From positions 251,823 to 315,822 of the forward strand of contig CAJJDN010000005.1 of NCBI GenBank assembly GCA_905182985.1: a stretch of DNA of 64,000 nt. The letters run 5' to 3'. Positions 38,574-50,052 of this stretch are shown here, in pieces. The notes under the pieces were generated by a model. That model was given only the letters and a program-made list of their open reading frames with translations. It was not told the DNA's origin and made no database searches. A program made the translations under genes and the position numbers. The first letter of the stretch is position 1. Every line of letters starts with the position of its first letter. The DNA comes from Paramecium sonneborni (lineage: Eukaryota; Ciliophora; Oligohymenophorea; Peniculida; Parameciidae).

Positions 38574-41500
38574 TCACCAATATCCACCATGTTCTTTAGA
38601 TAAATGTTCATAACATTCTGAGGCTGTCTTAAACACTTACATGCATGGAGCTCCCTTTTTATTATTCTTCCAGCAAATACTCTTATGGCAAACCGAACAT
38701 GTTACTCTATAACATCCATCAATTCTTTAAATCAATGCTTAACAACTTGGACATTTTCTAATATCTTATTCTTTCATTAATTTTTATAATAAGCCTTAAT
38801 CACCAATTTTATTTTCCTCACAAGTTAAACCAGGATGTCTTAAAGCCTAATTTTATTTAAATTAACTACTTTGCATTAACAACAATATTATTTTTAACAC
38901 ATTGAACAATAAATTGCTTTTTCTTAAATTTGTATTTATTCAAAATTATTACATCCAGGAGTATAACAATAAGTTAAAGTCTCATTGTTATCTTAAACAA
39001 ATTTATTAAGTGCCAAATTTATCAAAGTATCTTTGTTAACTTATCCAATTAATTAAAATATATCATTTAGAATCATTTTTTCATTACAAACTGGACATCT
39101 TACTGGAAATAGCTTTGCATCTTGTAAAATACTAGAACAATGTAAAGAAATGCATTCTAAACAACATTTATGACCACATCCTTATAATAAATAACTATGT
39201 TTAATAGTATCAAAACATATAGGACATTCTGCTTATTTAGCTTCATTTTAAACTGTTTCTCCATCCAAAGTTGTTGCAGATACAGCATTTTCTATGCATG
39301 AAACAGCATCTTAAATATTTTAGCCAGATCCTTCTAAATAAAGTTCTTTGCTTTATTGTTTATATTTAATTTAAACCAAATTAAATTATTTCTTAATACT
39401 TTCAAGACCTTAACCTTTTAAACCAACTAATTCTTTTATGGCTCCAGGAGGAATTGTTAATTTGTGAGAAACAACTGCTTATGTAATTTAATTAACATAG
39501 TCTGTTATTTCTTATAATTTTTCTTTCTAACAACACACACGTATCATTTTGTTATATTAATCTATCATAAAATATATATTTCCATCTAACTTTTCAAAAT
39601 CTTTTAATTTATTCTATCCAAAAGTAGTAAAAAGAAAATCACCATTATTTTATACATCTATTTTAAAACCTTACAGAAATGTCGTTAAAATTTGATCTAA
39701 TTATTAATGTACTAATATATTGTGAGATTGTATGGCCATTTAAATTTCTTATTTAGATTAATTTCCTTATTCAAATTAAACTTTAAAATTAAACTTTTCA
39801 TATTCCTTTAAAATATTTAAAACATGAGATTTAATTTGATTAGGCATTTTATGATATTAATAATACTATCCTTGACTATGTATTTTCACTATATTAACTC
39901 CAAATTATATTGTTTATCCATTTAAAATTTCTAATAATTTTTACATAGTATGTATACTAGATATTTAAATTTTAGCTTTTCTTTTCCCTCCTGTTTTTCT
40001 AATCAAATGAGTATGATTAAAATCTACATCTTTTTTTTCATTTTTTTCAATACTTCTATTAATCAAATGTATTATTCTTTATGAATAATCATCCTTACTC
40101 TCTTATAAAATTCTTGATTATAAATCCATATATTTTATATTTTTTTTTCCACCACATAACATTAAAATATCAATTTCAGTAGTTAAAGGACTTAAATTTT
40201 AAAAGCTTAATGTGAACTCATCAATTTAAATAATTTTAATCTGTTTTCCATCTAATACTTAATTATTAAATTAATTTATGCAATTAGTTGCTTAAGTTAT
40301 TTCATTAAAAATAACAACACAAGTACCTGAACATTGTTTGGCATACCATATAATATTTAAAATAAATTTTTATTAATTAATCTTTTATTATTATAAATTA
40401 GTCTTTTCTGTGATAACATTTATAATTCTGTCTTAATATTCAGATTAATCATATGCTTATATAATGTAAGGCATATCATCTTTATCTTCAATAACAATTT
40501 AAGCTTAGGTTTCATTTTCCAAATAATTTAATTTAAGATGAGTTATTACAGTAAAATCTTCAAATAATTCTTTGATATCAACTTCTGTTATTTTAGGAGG
40601 GAGTCCAACTAATTTAAATTCTTTTGATTCATGTTGCTTTATCCATTCACTAATAACTGCTCCACTCTGAAAAATTAATTTCTTTCCACTAATATGTTTG
40701 ATTTCCATAATTTATGTCTTTAAATTTTCTTTGACTTATTCTATTCTGGTTTATAATTCACTCATATCAACTTTTTCATCAGAATAAATAGATATCAAAT
40801 TTAAGTTTAAACTTGGTTCTATAGAACAATTATATTTAATTTCCAATTCATTTATTTCTATTCCTTGATTTTTCCATAATTCCTCTAAAATTGCATTACC
40901 TACATTATTAATTATCATTTCTTTTTGAGTCAAAGATGGTTTTCTATTTTTATTATGGAGATATATTATTTAATTATCTTATAATGCTAATATATGTATG
41001 TGTTATTAAAGTCTTCCTTTTTATTGTTGAATGCATCTCTAATGTAATTTAAAACTTTATTCTTAAATATGATATAATCTATCTTCTTTCAACTCTGCTG
41101 TAGGGAAATTTAGTTTTAATTGTTCTTCAACTAAAGGTTTATCTTCCTAAACAATTTACATACTAGATGATCGTCTTACTGGTGGCATATTTAAACCATC
41201 TACATTTAATATATTAATTTAAGGACAATTCTATTATAAATAATAATTATTACATATTCTTAAGAGAATTTTTAAACATATAAAAGAATTAGAATTCCTT
41301 TATATAGATTGATCAAATTTTCCTCGCACCACTTCTCTAATTAAGTTAATTCAAAAATGCTTTAGTTTTTATCAAAGTCTATATTTAGTAATATAGAGTT
41401 TATAAAAGTACCAAGTTATTCAATTATTTCAATCCATGAATAGGCATCACCTTTAATAGACCAAAGTTAGCTAGTTCTGATTGTCAAATTTGAATTTTTT

Positions 41501-42414
41501 TGATATTATAGTAAAATTCCTGATGTATTTAAAGCACCTTTAATAATGGCACTATTTTTAGATTTATCAAATTATTCAACAAAATTTTCTTTTTAATATA
41601 AATCTATATTTATTTCTTTTGGAGGAAGAGAACAATATATTTCATTTGGAAAATTATATATAATTTATACACCTTATTAATTAGATTTTGGAATCTCTCT
41701 TATTATTAATTCTTGTCTAGAAAGTAATACATCTTTAATAGTGAGACTATTTTTTATAAACGATTATCTAATTTCTTTATATTATGTATGAATAATTAAG
41801 GTAATGTATTCAGATTCTAAATATTATGGTTCAATCAATAGATATATAATATGATTGGTTTAATTTGTTTTTCTTTAATCAAGTTTTTAATAAAAATTAT
41901 TAAATTCTGGTGTTAATCTAACTTGTATTTAACCAAATTATCCCAAAGTATTTGCCAATAATTATATTTCATTGACATTTTTACAATAAATTAAAACATC
42001 CTATTCTTCATGAATATATTTAAGTAAATATTCATAAATCTAATCTACTCTCTCTACATTCTCCTTCCATAAGAAAGAATAGCTCAAATTAAATTGTGGA
42101 ATACATTAATATTAAAGTTCCTCAACATTTTATGATTCAATCTGAATAGTTTCATTAACGATTAAAAATTATATTTATTCATCTATTTTATTTGGAAGAC
42201 TGGTAGCAAATTTAAGGTCTAAACTATTAGGTAAATCCAATTTTTGATTTGTTTAATCAATAATTATTTTTAATTATCCTTAATCTTCATTGTTTAATTA
42301 AAGCTTTTGCAGAATCGTTCTAAAGTATTATTATTTATGATTAAGTAAAGATTCTCTGGCAATGTAATAATTTTGAACTTATATTGAACTTTCAGCTATT
42401 TAAAATTGATCCAT
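38574..42414 (-). CDS. Giant RBR-type (RING-IBR-RING) E3 ubiquitin ligase with RRM-like and KH domains
   Basis: Encodes 1,264 residues with introns at plus-strand 41231-41253 and 38847-38869 (23 nt each). The C-terminal 200 residues are a full RBR module: RING1 CPICFDTIKHSYLLQGCGHK then CPVC; IBR CYTPGCNNF, CSMC, CCQCKALRHPGLTCEE; and a RING2-like CPSCQALIQRIDGCYRVTC, whose Cys in the RIDGC context is the predicted catalytic thioester Cys, then CxVCH and a final H. Before it, near residue 974, is a KH domain (IPPGAIKELVGLKGQGLESI). Around residues 560-620 is an RRM-like piece (FKLVGLPPKITEVDIKELF). RBR fused to RNA-binding regions recalls plant DEAH11/12 helicase-RBR proteins, but no helicase motif is present here. 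RNA-linked ubiquitination is inference. Confidence 0.9.
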
Positions 42415-42544
42415 AAGATTTTAGAAATTTCAATATTTTGTTAAACACTATATTAATTATCAATTAAAAATTATTTGAAAAACAAATTCTTTTTTTATTT
42501 ACACATAAATATAAACCCAAATTTTTATTTAAGATATTTTTTTC

Positions 42545-43737
42545 ATGTCTAAATTGAGTTAATCTAAAAAATCTTTATTACTAATTACATTAGTAATATT
42601 CGGATCATTAGCAATTATAAGTAATGAATGATATATTTTGATAAAAAGCTTTTAATTTGTAAAACAGCTAAGTAGTTTTCATTAATTAAGAAGATACTTA
42701 TGGAGTCTTTAATCATCCTTTTATGTAAACACTCTCTATGTTTCTAGCTGAGATATTATGTTTATTTGTTTTTTTATATGTAAAAAGGACTAAGTCATAC
42801 AAAAAATAATATTAAGAAGCGCTTGATGATGGTTTAAAAAGGATAAACATATTTCTTATTCTTATACCTACTTGTTGTGATAGTATAGGAGCACTTTGTA
42901 TATACATTTCATTAAACTTTTTGCCACCCTCTGTTAATTCTATATTGACATGTGGAATTATTGCTACATCTGCAATTTTATCAAGAATAATGTTAAAACG
43001 AATTTATACAAAGAAAGAAATCTAAGGATGTTTATTAGTATTATTTGGAGTGGCAATTGTAGGAACAAGCGGATTTATATTTCCTGAAGAATAAAAGTAA
43101 TAGGTAATTTCAATGTTTAATTTAGGATTTAAAAAAATAAGTGGTTTCAATATTCTTAATGTTATTCTCAATTTTCCTATATGGATTTTAATATACAATT
43201 GAAGAAAAGTTTTATAAAACATATTTTATTCATCCATTAGAGCTTATAGGATATGAAGGAATGTGGGGTTTAATTATTTACACATTTATATGCATATCTT
43301 TAACTTTTACATAGTGTCCTGACTTTCTTTATAATGTTTGCATTCCACACAATGGATTATTTTATTTCGAAAGAGCTGATTATTATTTTCAACAATTTTA
43401 ATAAAGTGGTCTGCTTTAATTTGCTATTATTTTTGGAATTCTATCAATTTCTATCTACAATACTATGTGTTAAACAGTTACAAAATATTTATCTTGTGTT
43501 ACAAGAGCTTTAGTAGATGTTGCTAAAATTATGATGATTTGGATCATATCATTAATAATTTCATTAGCTACTACTTCCTCAAATTATCATTGGGAAAATA
43601 TTAGACTTGGTGCTATTATTATAGAAGTTTTTGGATTTCTATGTGTTGTTGCTGGAGAAATAATTTACAATTTCAATTAAACTTAAATTGAAGAAAATTA
43701 AGATATCACTAAAAATTTAAGTTTATAAAAAGAGTGA
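42545..43737 (+). CDS. Drug/metabolite-transporter family membrane protein, SLC35F6-like
   Basis: Encodes 380 residues with introns at 42621-42648 (28 nt) and 43104-43125 (22 nt). About ten membrane helices, starting KSLLLITLVIFGSLAIISN. The conserved core LCIYISLNFLPPSVNSILTC is the usual DMT/EamA helix 3-4 pattern. YTIEEKFYKTYFIHPLELIG, then GYEGMWG, matches SLC35F6 (EEK...HPL..VG.EG.FG). The C-terminal helices include LRLG/IRLGAIIIEVFGFLCVV-like DMT endings. Substrate unknown; SLC35F6 is endolysosomal/mitochondrial in animals. Divergent from the RBR gene across 130 bp. Its 3' part is falsely repeated at 44207-44979. Confidence 0.88.
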
Positions 43738-43823
43738 AAATTTATTAAATTAAAATTATTTGATTGTTAGTTTCATATGAATTATTACATATATAATAAT
43801 ATAAAATAAATTATTGAATATTA

Positions 43824-44205
43824 ATGGATTTAATCACTATCAACAAATCTATCATTTGCATTTTAGGAGAGTATAAAGAAAAATTAAAATATGATTTATC
43901 TAATAATGAAGGGGATATGCATTAGTAAAAATTAAAACTTAATTAGATTCAATATTATGCTCCACTTAGATTATAAAAAGAAATTTCATCTCGGTGGAGG
44001 AATATTTAAATTGTCATGGCTTCATAAATTAAAAACTGTATTTTTATTCTTTTATATTTTAGTTTCCCTCCGTTGTAATTTGGATATATGACATCTCTGA
44101 ATGTATACATTTGAATTATTATAGCTGAGAAATTGGACAAATTATTAGAAAATTACAACATCTTAAAATAAAACATTTCTTAAACCAAAACTTCCTAACC
44201 AAAAA
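43824..44205 (+). other. False partial copy of TRAPPC11 (5' end)
   Basis: Same start as the gene at 45066, cut by the n at 44206. Part of assembly overlap 5. Confidence 0.9.
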
Positions 44206-44206
44206 N

Positions 44207-44979
44207 TACATCTGCAATTTTATCAAGAATAATGTTAAAACGAATTTATACAAAGAAAGAAATCTAAGGATGTTTATTAGTATTATTTGGAGTGGCAATT
44301 GTAGGAACAAGCGGATTTATATTTCCTGAAGAATAAAAGTAATAGGTAATTTCAATGTTTAATTTAGGATTTAAAAAAATAAGTGGTTTCAATATTCTTA
44401 ATGTTATTCTCAATTTTCCTATATGGATTTTAATATACAATTGAAGAAAAGTTTTATAAAACATATTTTATTCATCCATTAGAGCTTATAGGATATGAAG
44501 GAATGTGGGGTTTAATTATTTACACATTTATATGCATATCTTTAACTTTTACATAGTGTCCTGACTTTCTTTATAATGTTTGCATTCCACACAATGGATT
44601 ATTTTATTTCGAAAGAGCTGATTATTATTTTCAACAATTTTAATAAAGTGGTCTGCTTTAATTTGCTATTATTTTTGGAATTCTATCAATTTCTATCTAC
44701 AATACTATGTGTTAAACAGTTACAAAATATTTATCTTGTGTTACAAGAGCTTTAGTAGATGTTGCTAAAATTATGATGATTTGGATCATATCATTAATAA
44801 TTTCATTAGCTACTACTTCCTCAAATTATCATTGGGAAAATATTAGACTTGGTGCTATTATTATAGAAGTTTTTGGATTTCTATGTGTTGTTGCTGGAGA
44901 AATAATTTACAATTTCAATTAAACTTAAATTGAAGAAAATTAAGATATCACTAAAAATTTAAGTTTATAAAAAGAGTGA
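44207..44979 (+). other. False partial copy of the SLC35F6-like gene (3' part)
   Basis: Repeats the gene at 42545 from within the fourth helix region to its TGA. Part of assembly overlap 5. Confidence 0.9.
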
Positions 44980-45065
44980 AAATTTATTAAATTAAAATTA
45001 TTTGATTGTTAGTTTCATATGAATTATTACATATATAATAATATAAAATAAATTATTGAATATTA

Positions 45066-48000
45066 ATGGATTTAATCACTATCAACAAATCTATCATTTG
45101 CATTTTAGGAGAGTATAAAGAAAAATTAAAATATGATTTATCTAATAATGAAGGGGATATGCATTAGTAAAAATTAAAACTTAATTAGATTCAATATTAT
45201 GCTCCACTTAGATTATAAAAAGAAATTTCATCTCGGTGGAGGAATATTTAAATTGTCATGGCTTCATAAATTAAAAACTGTATTTTTATTCTTTTATATT
45301 TTAGTTTCCCTCCGTTGTAATTTGGATATATGACATCTCTGAATGTATACATTTGAATTATTATAGCTGAGAAATTGGACAAATTATTAGAAAATTACAA
45401 CATCTTAAAATAAAACATTTCTTAAACCAAAACTTCCTAACCAAAAATAATTATTATAATAACAGGTAAAAATGTAGGAGGACTCGATTTCAATTATTTA
45501 AAGAAGGAAATTGATTTAAGAAAAGTTTTTGCCTTTGAATTTGATAATATTGTACAATAATTGAGAAGGTATTTTAAATCTAATAATTTTAATTTAGAAT
45601 TAAAAAAATGTTTGTAGATGATTCGAACACTTTCTATTCAGAATTATTTAATAAATATAAATCTGAAACTAGTAAATTATAAAAGAGTGATTTAAGCGAT
45701 TAAAAGCTCATTTTTGAAATTAAAAAAACACTAATTAGTGAAATTGAAAACAACTAAAAAAAGACACAGAAACATTTGTAAACATCTTATGAAATTGTTA
45801 CTCAATTAGCAGCTAAAAGGAAAGAAATTTTAAATTTTACTGATGATAATTCTTTTTATACTTCTTATGAATTAATTTAATAAGCAGAAGAATATAGAGA
45901 AGTACTATCATGTTTCAAAATAATAGATTGCAGATTAATTAAGATTTAAATTATTTAGAAATTTAGAACATCAAGATGTAATTTAAGAATTTGAAATTCA
46001 TTTAAAAACTTTTAAAAATTTGATATTCTACAAATTATTTGAAATACAAGAATATTTATGGAGAGTTAAAATTTTTGTGGCTATCATAAAATTTATAGAA
46101 TCCAAAATAATGATCACTAATTATACTGTTATTTATAACTATTTTTAAGTATAACTTTATCTATTATAAAAGACTACTTTATTAAGCTACATCAAACTTA
46201 AGCAAATAAAGGAAATGTACCAAGATTTTTCAATTTAATAGTTTGATTTTCTTATATCTAAATAAGAGCCTGAATTTTTAGGAAGACCATATTATTAAAT
46301 TAAAAAAAAGAGAATGAACAACCTATAGATCTAAAATCGGATGAAAAATTATTTTATTATTAACATATAATCAAATATAGAAAAAATGAAATAAATTTAG
46401 TTCCTAATGTGTCATTTATTTGGAAATAATATATAGAGAATAGTTAGATTTAGATTTAAAATAATTATGCAAATGTATATTTTAAATATTTACAAATAAT
46501 TATTACTCGACAATTTGACTTAAAATCCTAAATCGTTGACTAATTAATTTATTTGGTTTAATCGATGAATATAAAAATATATTATAGCTTGAAGCCTAAT
46601 CGGCAGAACTTAAAAAATAAATATAATTATAGAGCGAAATACTAATTTATGAATAAGATATAATTTAGGAAATTAAGAGTTTGGCAGAACAATTAGATCA
46701 AAAATTAAATATTTTAATTCCTGCAAATAAATTTATAACTATTTCTAAATTAGAATCTGATGAATAAAACATTAATTTAAAAGTAGACTTGAATATTAAT
46801 CATTAAATTTTAGCTATGTTTGAAACTAGTGTAATTATTAGTAAGAATCACTAAATAGAATTTATTGCTACAAATCATATCACAATTAAAACAATTAAAA
46901 CTATAGAAAAACCAGTTCAAGTTTAACTTTATGGAAAATATTTGTAATTTAATTTTTAATATATAGGGATAAACTTTAAATAAAAATAATTGCATAAGAT
47001 GTAGAGCTATTTTCAAACAAATTTAGAGTAGGATTGCTATCCAAATATAAAAGGGATCCCCCTATAATAACATTTAAATAAGATTTTGCATATATAAATG
47101 AAGTAAATGAAATTTAGGTAGAATTAAGTTATCAAACTGATTTGTAATTATTAAATTATGATTAAAATAAGAATAGTCTTCTCAAATTTAAAGAAAATAA
47201 TAATAATATTATAAATAATAGATAATTTACTTTATTAATAAAAGATAGTAATATTCATGCTAGAGTTGTTGGATTCAAGATTCAAGATGAAGAATACTTC
47301 AAGAAAATAAAATTTATCTTTCCATTTACTTACTATAGAAAAATTAAATAATTGGGTAGTGTTTTTTAAAATGCATAAAATACTTTGAGTGATTTTAGTA
47401 AATGTGCAATTTAATTAGAATTGTAAGATATTGATTATATATAAACAGAATTTGAACCATTTGTTGATCTTGAATTTTATAATAAAAATAAGTTGAATGT
47501 TATTTTTATGACTAGAGTTTAAACAAATTATACTAATTTTGGTTAATTTAGAATCAAATATAAAAGAAATTAGATGAACTATGAGGCTTTTATTAATTTA
47601 AACAATGTTACCGTTGTATCTTATTTATAAAATGTGGAAATAATATCTCCATCTACATGTATTGCATAGAAAACTTTTGAAATTGTTGTAAAACTAAAGA
47701 CAAGAGAACCATAAAATTATTTTATTTAGTTAAAAGATTAAGATATTATGGGCAAGATCAAATAAATGAAATATCTTGAAGATGAAGCTTGCTTTACATA
47801 TTTATTATTTCCAATTGAATTAGGGAAATTTAATCTNNNNNNNNNNNNNNNNNNNNNNNNNNNNNNNNNNNNNNNNNNNNNNNNNNNNNNNNNNNNNNNN
47901 NNNNNNNNNNNNNNNNNNNNNNNNNNNNNNNNNNNNNNNNNNNNNNNNNNNNNNNNNNNNNNNNNNNNNNNNNNNNNNNNNNNNNNNNNNNNNNNNNNNN

Positions 48001-49162
48001 NNNNNNNNNNNNNNNNNNNNNNNNNNNNNNNNNNNNNNNNNNNNNNNNNNNNNNNNNNNNNNNNNNNNNNNNNNNNNNNNNNNNNNNNNNNNNNNNNNNN
48101 NNNNNNNNNNNNNNNNNNNNNNNNNNNNNNNNNNNNNNNNNNNNNNNNNNNNNNNNNNNNNNNNNNNNNNNNNNNNNNNNNNNNNNNNNNNNNNNNNNNN
48201 NNNNNNNNNNNNNNNNNNNNNNNNNNNNNNNNNNNNNNNNNNNNNNNNNNNNNNNNNNNNNNNNNNNNNNNNNNNNGTATAAAAGGGATCCCCCTATAAT
48301 AACATTTAAATAAGATTTTGCATATATAAATGAAGTAAATGAAATTTAGGTAGAATTAAGTTATCAAACTGATTTGTAATTATTAAATTATGATTAAAAT
48401 AAGAATAGTCTTCTCAAATTTAAAGAAAATAATAATAATATTATAAATAATAGATAATTTACTTTATTAATAAAAGATAGTAATATTCATGCTAGAGTTG
48501 TTGGATTCAAGATTCAAGATGAAGAATACTTCAAGAAAATAAAATTTATCTTTCCATTTACTTACTATAGAAAAATTAAATAATTGGGTAGTGTTTTTTA
48601 AAATGCATAAAATACTTTGAGTGATTTTAGTAAATGTGCAATTTAATTAGAATTGTAAGATATTGATTATATATAAACAGAATTTGAACCATTTGTTGAT
48701 CTTGAATTTTATAATAAAAATAAGTTGAATGTTATTTTTATGACTAGAGTTTAAACAAATTATACTAATTTTGGTTAATTTAGAATCAAATATAAAAGAA
48801 ATTAGATGAACTATGAGGCTTTTATTAATTTAAACAATGTTACCGTTGTATCTTATTTATAAAATGTGGAAATAATATCTCCATCTACATGTATTGCATA
48901 GAAAACTTTTGAAATTGTTGTAAAACTAAAGACAAGAGAACCATAAAATTATTTTATTTAGTTAAAAGATTAAGATATTATGGGCAAGATCAAATAAATG
49001 AAATATCTTGAAGATGAAGCTTGCTTTACATATTTATTATTTCCAATTGAATTAGGGAAATTTAATCTGCCTGGAATATAAATTGAAATTAGATACTCTA
49101 ATAATCCAAGTCTATTAGTTTTTGATTCTTCAGGAATGAAATCCATATTAATATTACCTTGA
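45066..49162 (+). CDS. TRAPPC11: TRAPPC11 (foie gras-like) subunit of the TRAPP tethering complex, split by an assembly gap
   Basis: The real gene reads 45066-47836 and then 49069-49162; the N run and the repeated 791 bp between are artefacts. With introns at 45167-45188, 45280-45304, 45345-45366, 45569-45597, 45902-45926, 46241-46281, 46556-46587 and 46944-46966 the frame closes at 881 residues. The N-terminus matches TRAPPC11: GIFKLSWLHKLKTFPSVVIW, then a foie-gras domain with LRRIKKMFVDDSNTFYSELF and alpha-solenoid helices (EYREIADQLRFKLFRNLEHQ, LFYYQHIIKYRKNE). The C-terminal half is beta-sandwich-like, ending with GKFNLPGIQIEIRYSN. TRAPPC11 acts in ER-Golgi transport and autophagy. The 41-nt intron (46241-46281) is unusually long here and is the weakest junction. 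Confidence 0.78.
47046..49068. repeat. Assembly overlap 6: 47046-47836 repeated at 48278-49068 around an N gap
   Basis: 791 bp flank both sides of the 440-N run, apparently identical. Reading from 47836 directly into 49069 keeps the TRAPPC11 frame. Confidence 0.95.
47837..48276. other. Sequence gap (440 N)
   Basis: Run of N inside TRAPPC11. The flanking sequences are the same, so the gap is an artefact of unmerged contigs. Confidence 0.95.
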
Positions 49163-49263
49163 AATTATGAATGAATAAATTATTTCAGTATTTTAGTCTA
49201 CGTTTATTAGTTTGTTTAATATATCAACCATTTTCTTTTTTTTTAAGTTATTTATTATATTTG

Positions 49264-49701
49264 ATGGGTTGTACAAATACAAAGAGTAGAAAGTAGTCAA
49301 GCACTATTTTATCATTTATTAAAAAGCCTAAAAACTCAAAATATTTGGCATTCAGAAACTAATATAAAGATGGAATACCTCAATTGTAAAATGTAAAATT
49401 TTTAGTAATTATAGATTTCCGTTAGTACTATACTTTAAAGAAGAATTAAATATGCTACTAAAACAATATGAAGTAGAGAGAAATATTAATTATATATTTT
49501 ATCTGATTATACTAGTAAAATTTGTATATATTTACAATTATTCTTCTTTAAAGTTACTTTTTCATTATAGCTACTACTTATTATAAGTCAGAAGAGGTTA
49601 ATCGTATCATAAAAAGAATAAACTATCAAAGTAGTTGGAAAGAATAAAAATTTCATTAAGAATCTGAAAGAATCTGCTCTATTAGATTTATCTTTTCTTG
49701 A
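49264..49701 (+). CDS. Small dual-acylated protein MGCT-1, 124 residues
   Basis: Starts MGCTNTKSRKQSS, a strong N-myristoylation signal (G2, T/S at 6) with Cys3 for palmitoylation and a basic patch. Introns at 49386-49405 (20 nt) and 49473-49515 (43 nt) give an exact frame. The middle reads FPLVLYFKEELNMLLKQYE. A hydrophobic stretch (IFTIILLQSYFFIIAT) may be a membrane helix or may contain further in-frame short introns. The end is EEVNRIIKRINYQSSWKEQK. Function unknown; membrane-anchored small proteins of this type often serve signalling. The second intron is longer than usual, so the exon chain is moderately certain. Confidence 0.5.
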
Positions 49702-50052
49702 AAAAAATATAAATTTTTTTTTTTTAAGTTTGAATGGTGTACTAAAGAAATTCATGAATAAATTATGAAGCCATTAGTTGTTATTATTAATAATTATTTT
49801 ATATCCATATTGTATAATGGTTACAGTATATTTTAGAAAAAATAAGCCTTGAGTTTTTTTATTTATCGGAAATTGATTAAATATACAAGTTGATTGGCTA
49901 TTTAAAGGGATAAATCTTGTATGTTTTGTTTCTTGTTTGTAAATTGATATTAATGTTATTATTAAGTATATAGTTAATTTAGCTTTAACAATTTAATCTT
50001 CTGGTTTATGATGGAAATAACTTAAAGGCTAATCGAACATTACTTAGACTTA
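49702..50052 (+). other. Intergenic region, 351 bp
   Basis: Contains a T12 run near 49718 and no convincing frame. It should hold the promoter of the large membrane protein gene at 50053. Confidence 0.4.

Larger units (their letters stand above)
42965..45447. repeat. Assembly overlap 5: 42965-44205 repeated at 44207-45447
   Basis: 1,241 bp repeated across a single n at 44206, apparently identical. It holds the end of the SLC35F6-like gene and the start of TRAPPC11. Confidence 0.95.

Noticed and set aside
43022..44464. Minus-strand frames opposite the transporter gene, present twice
   Set aside because: They are shadows of the SLC35F6-like gene and appear twice only because of assembly overlap 5.
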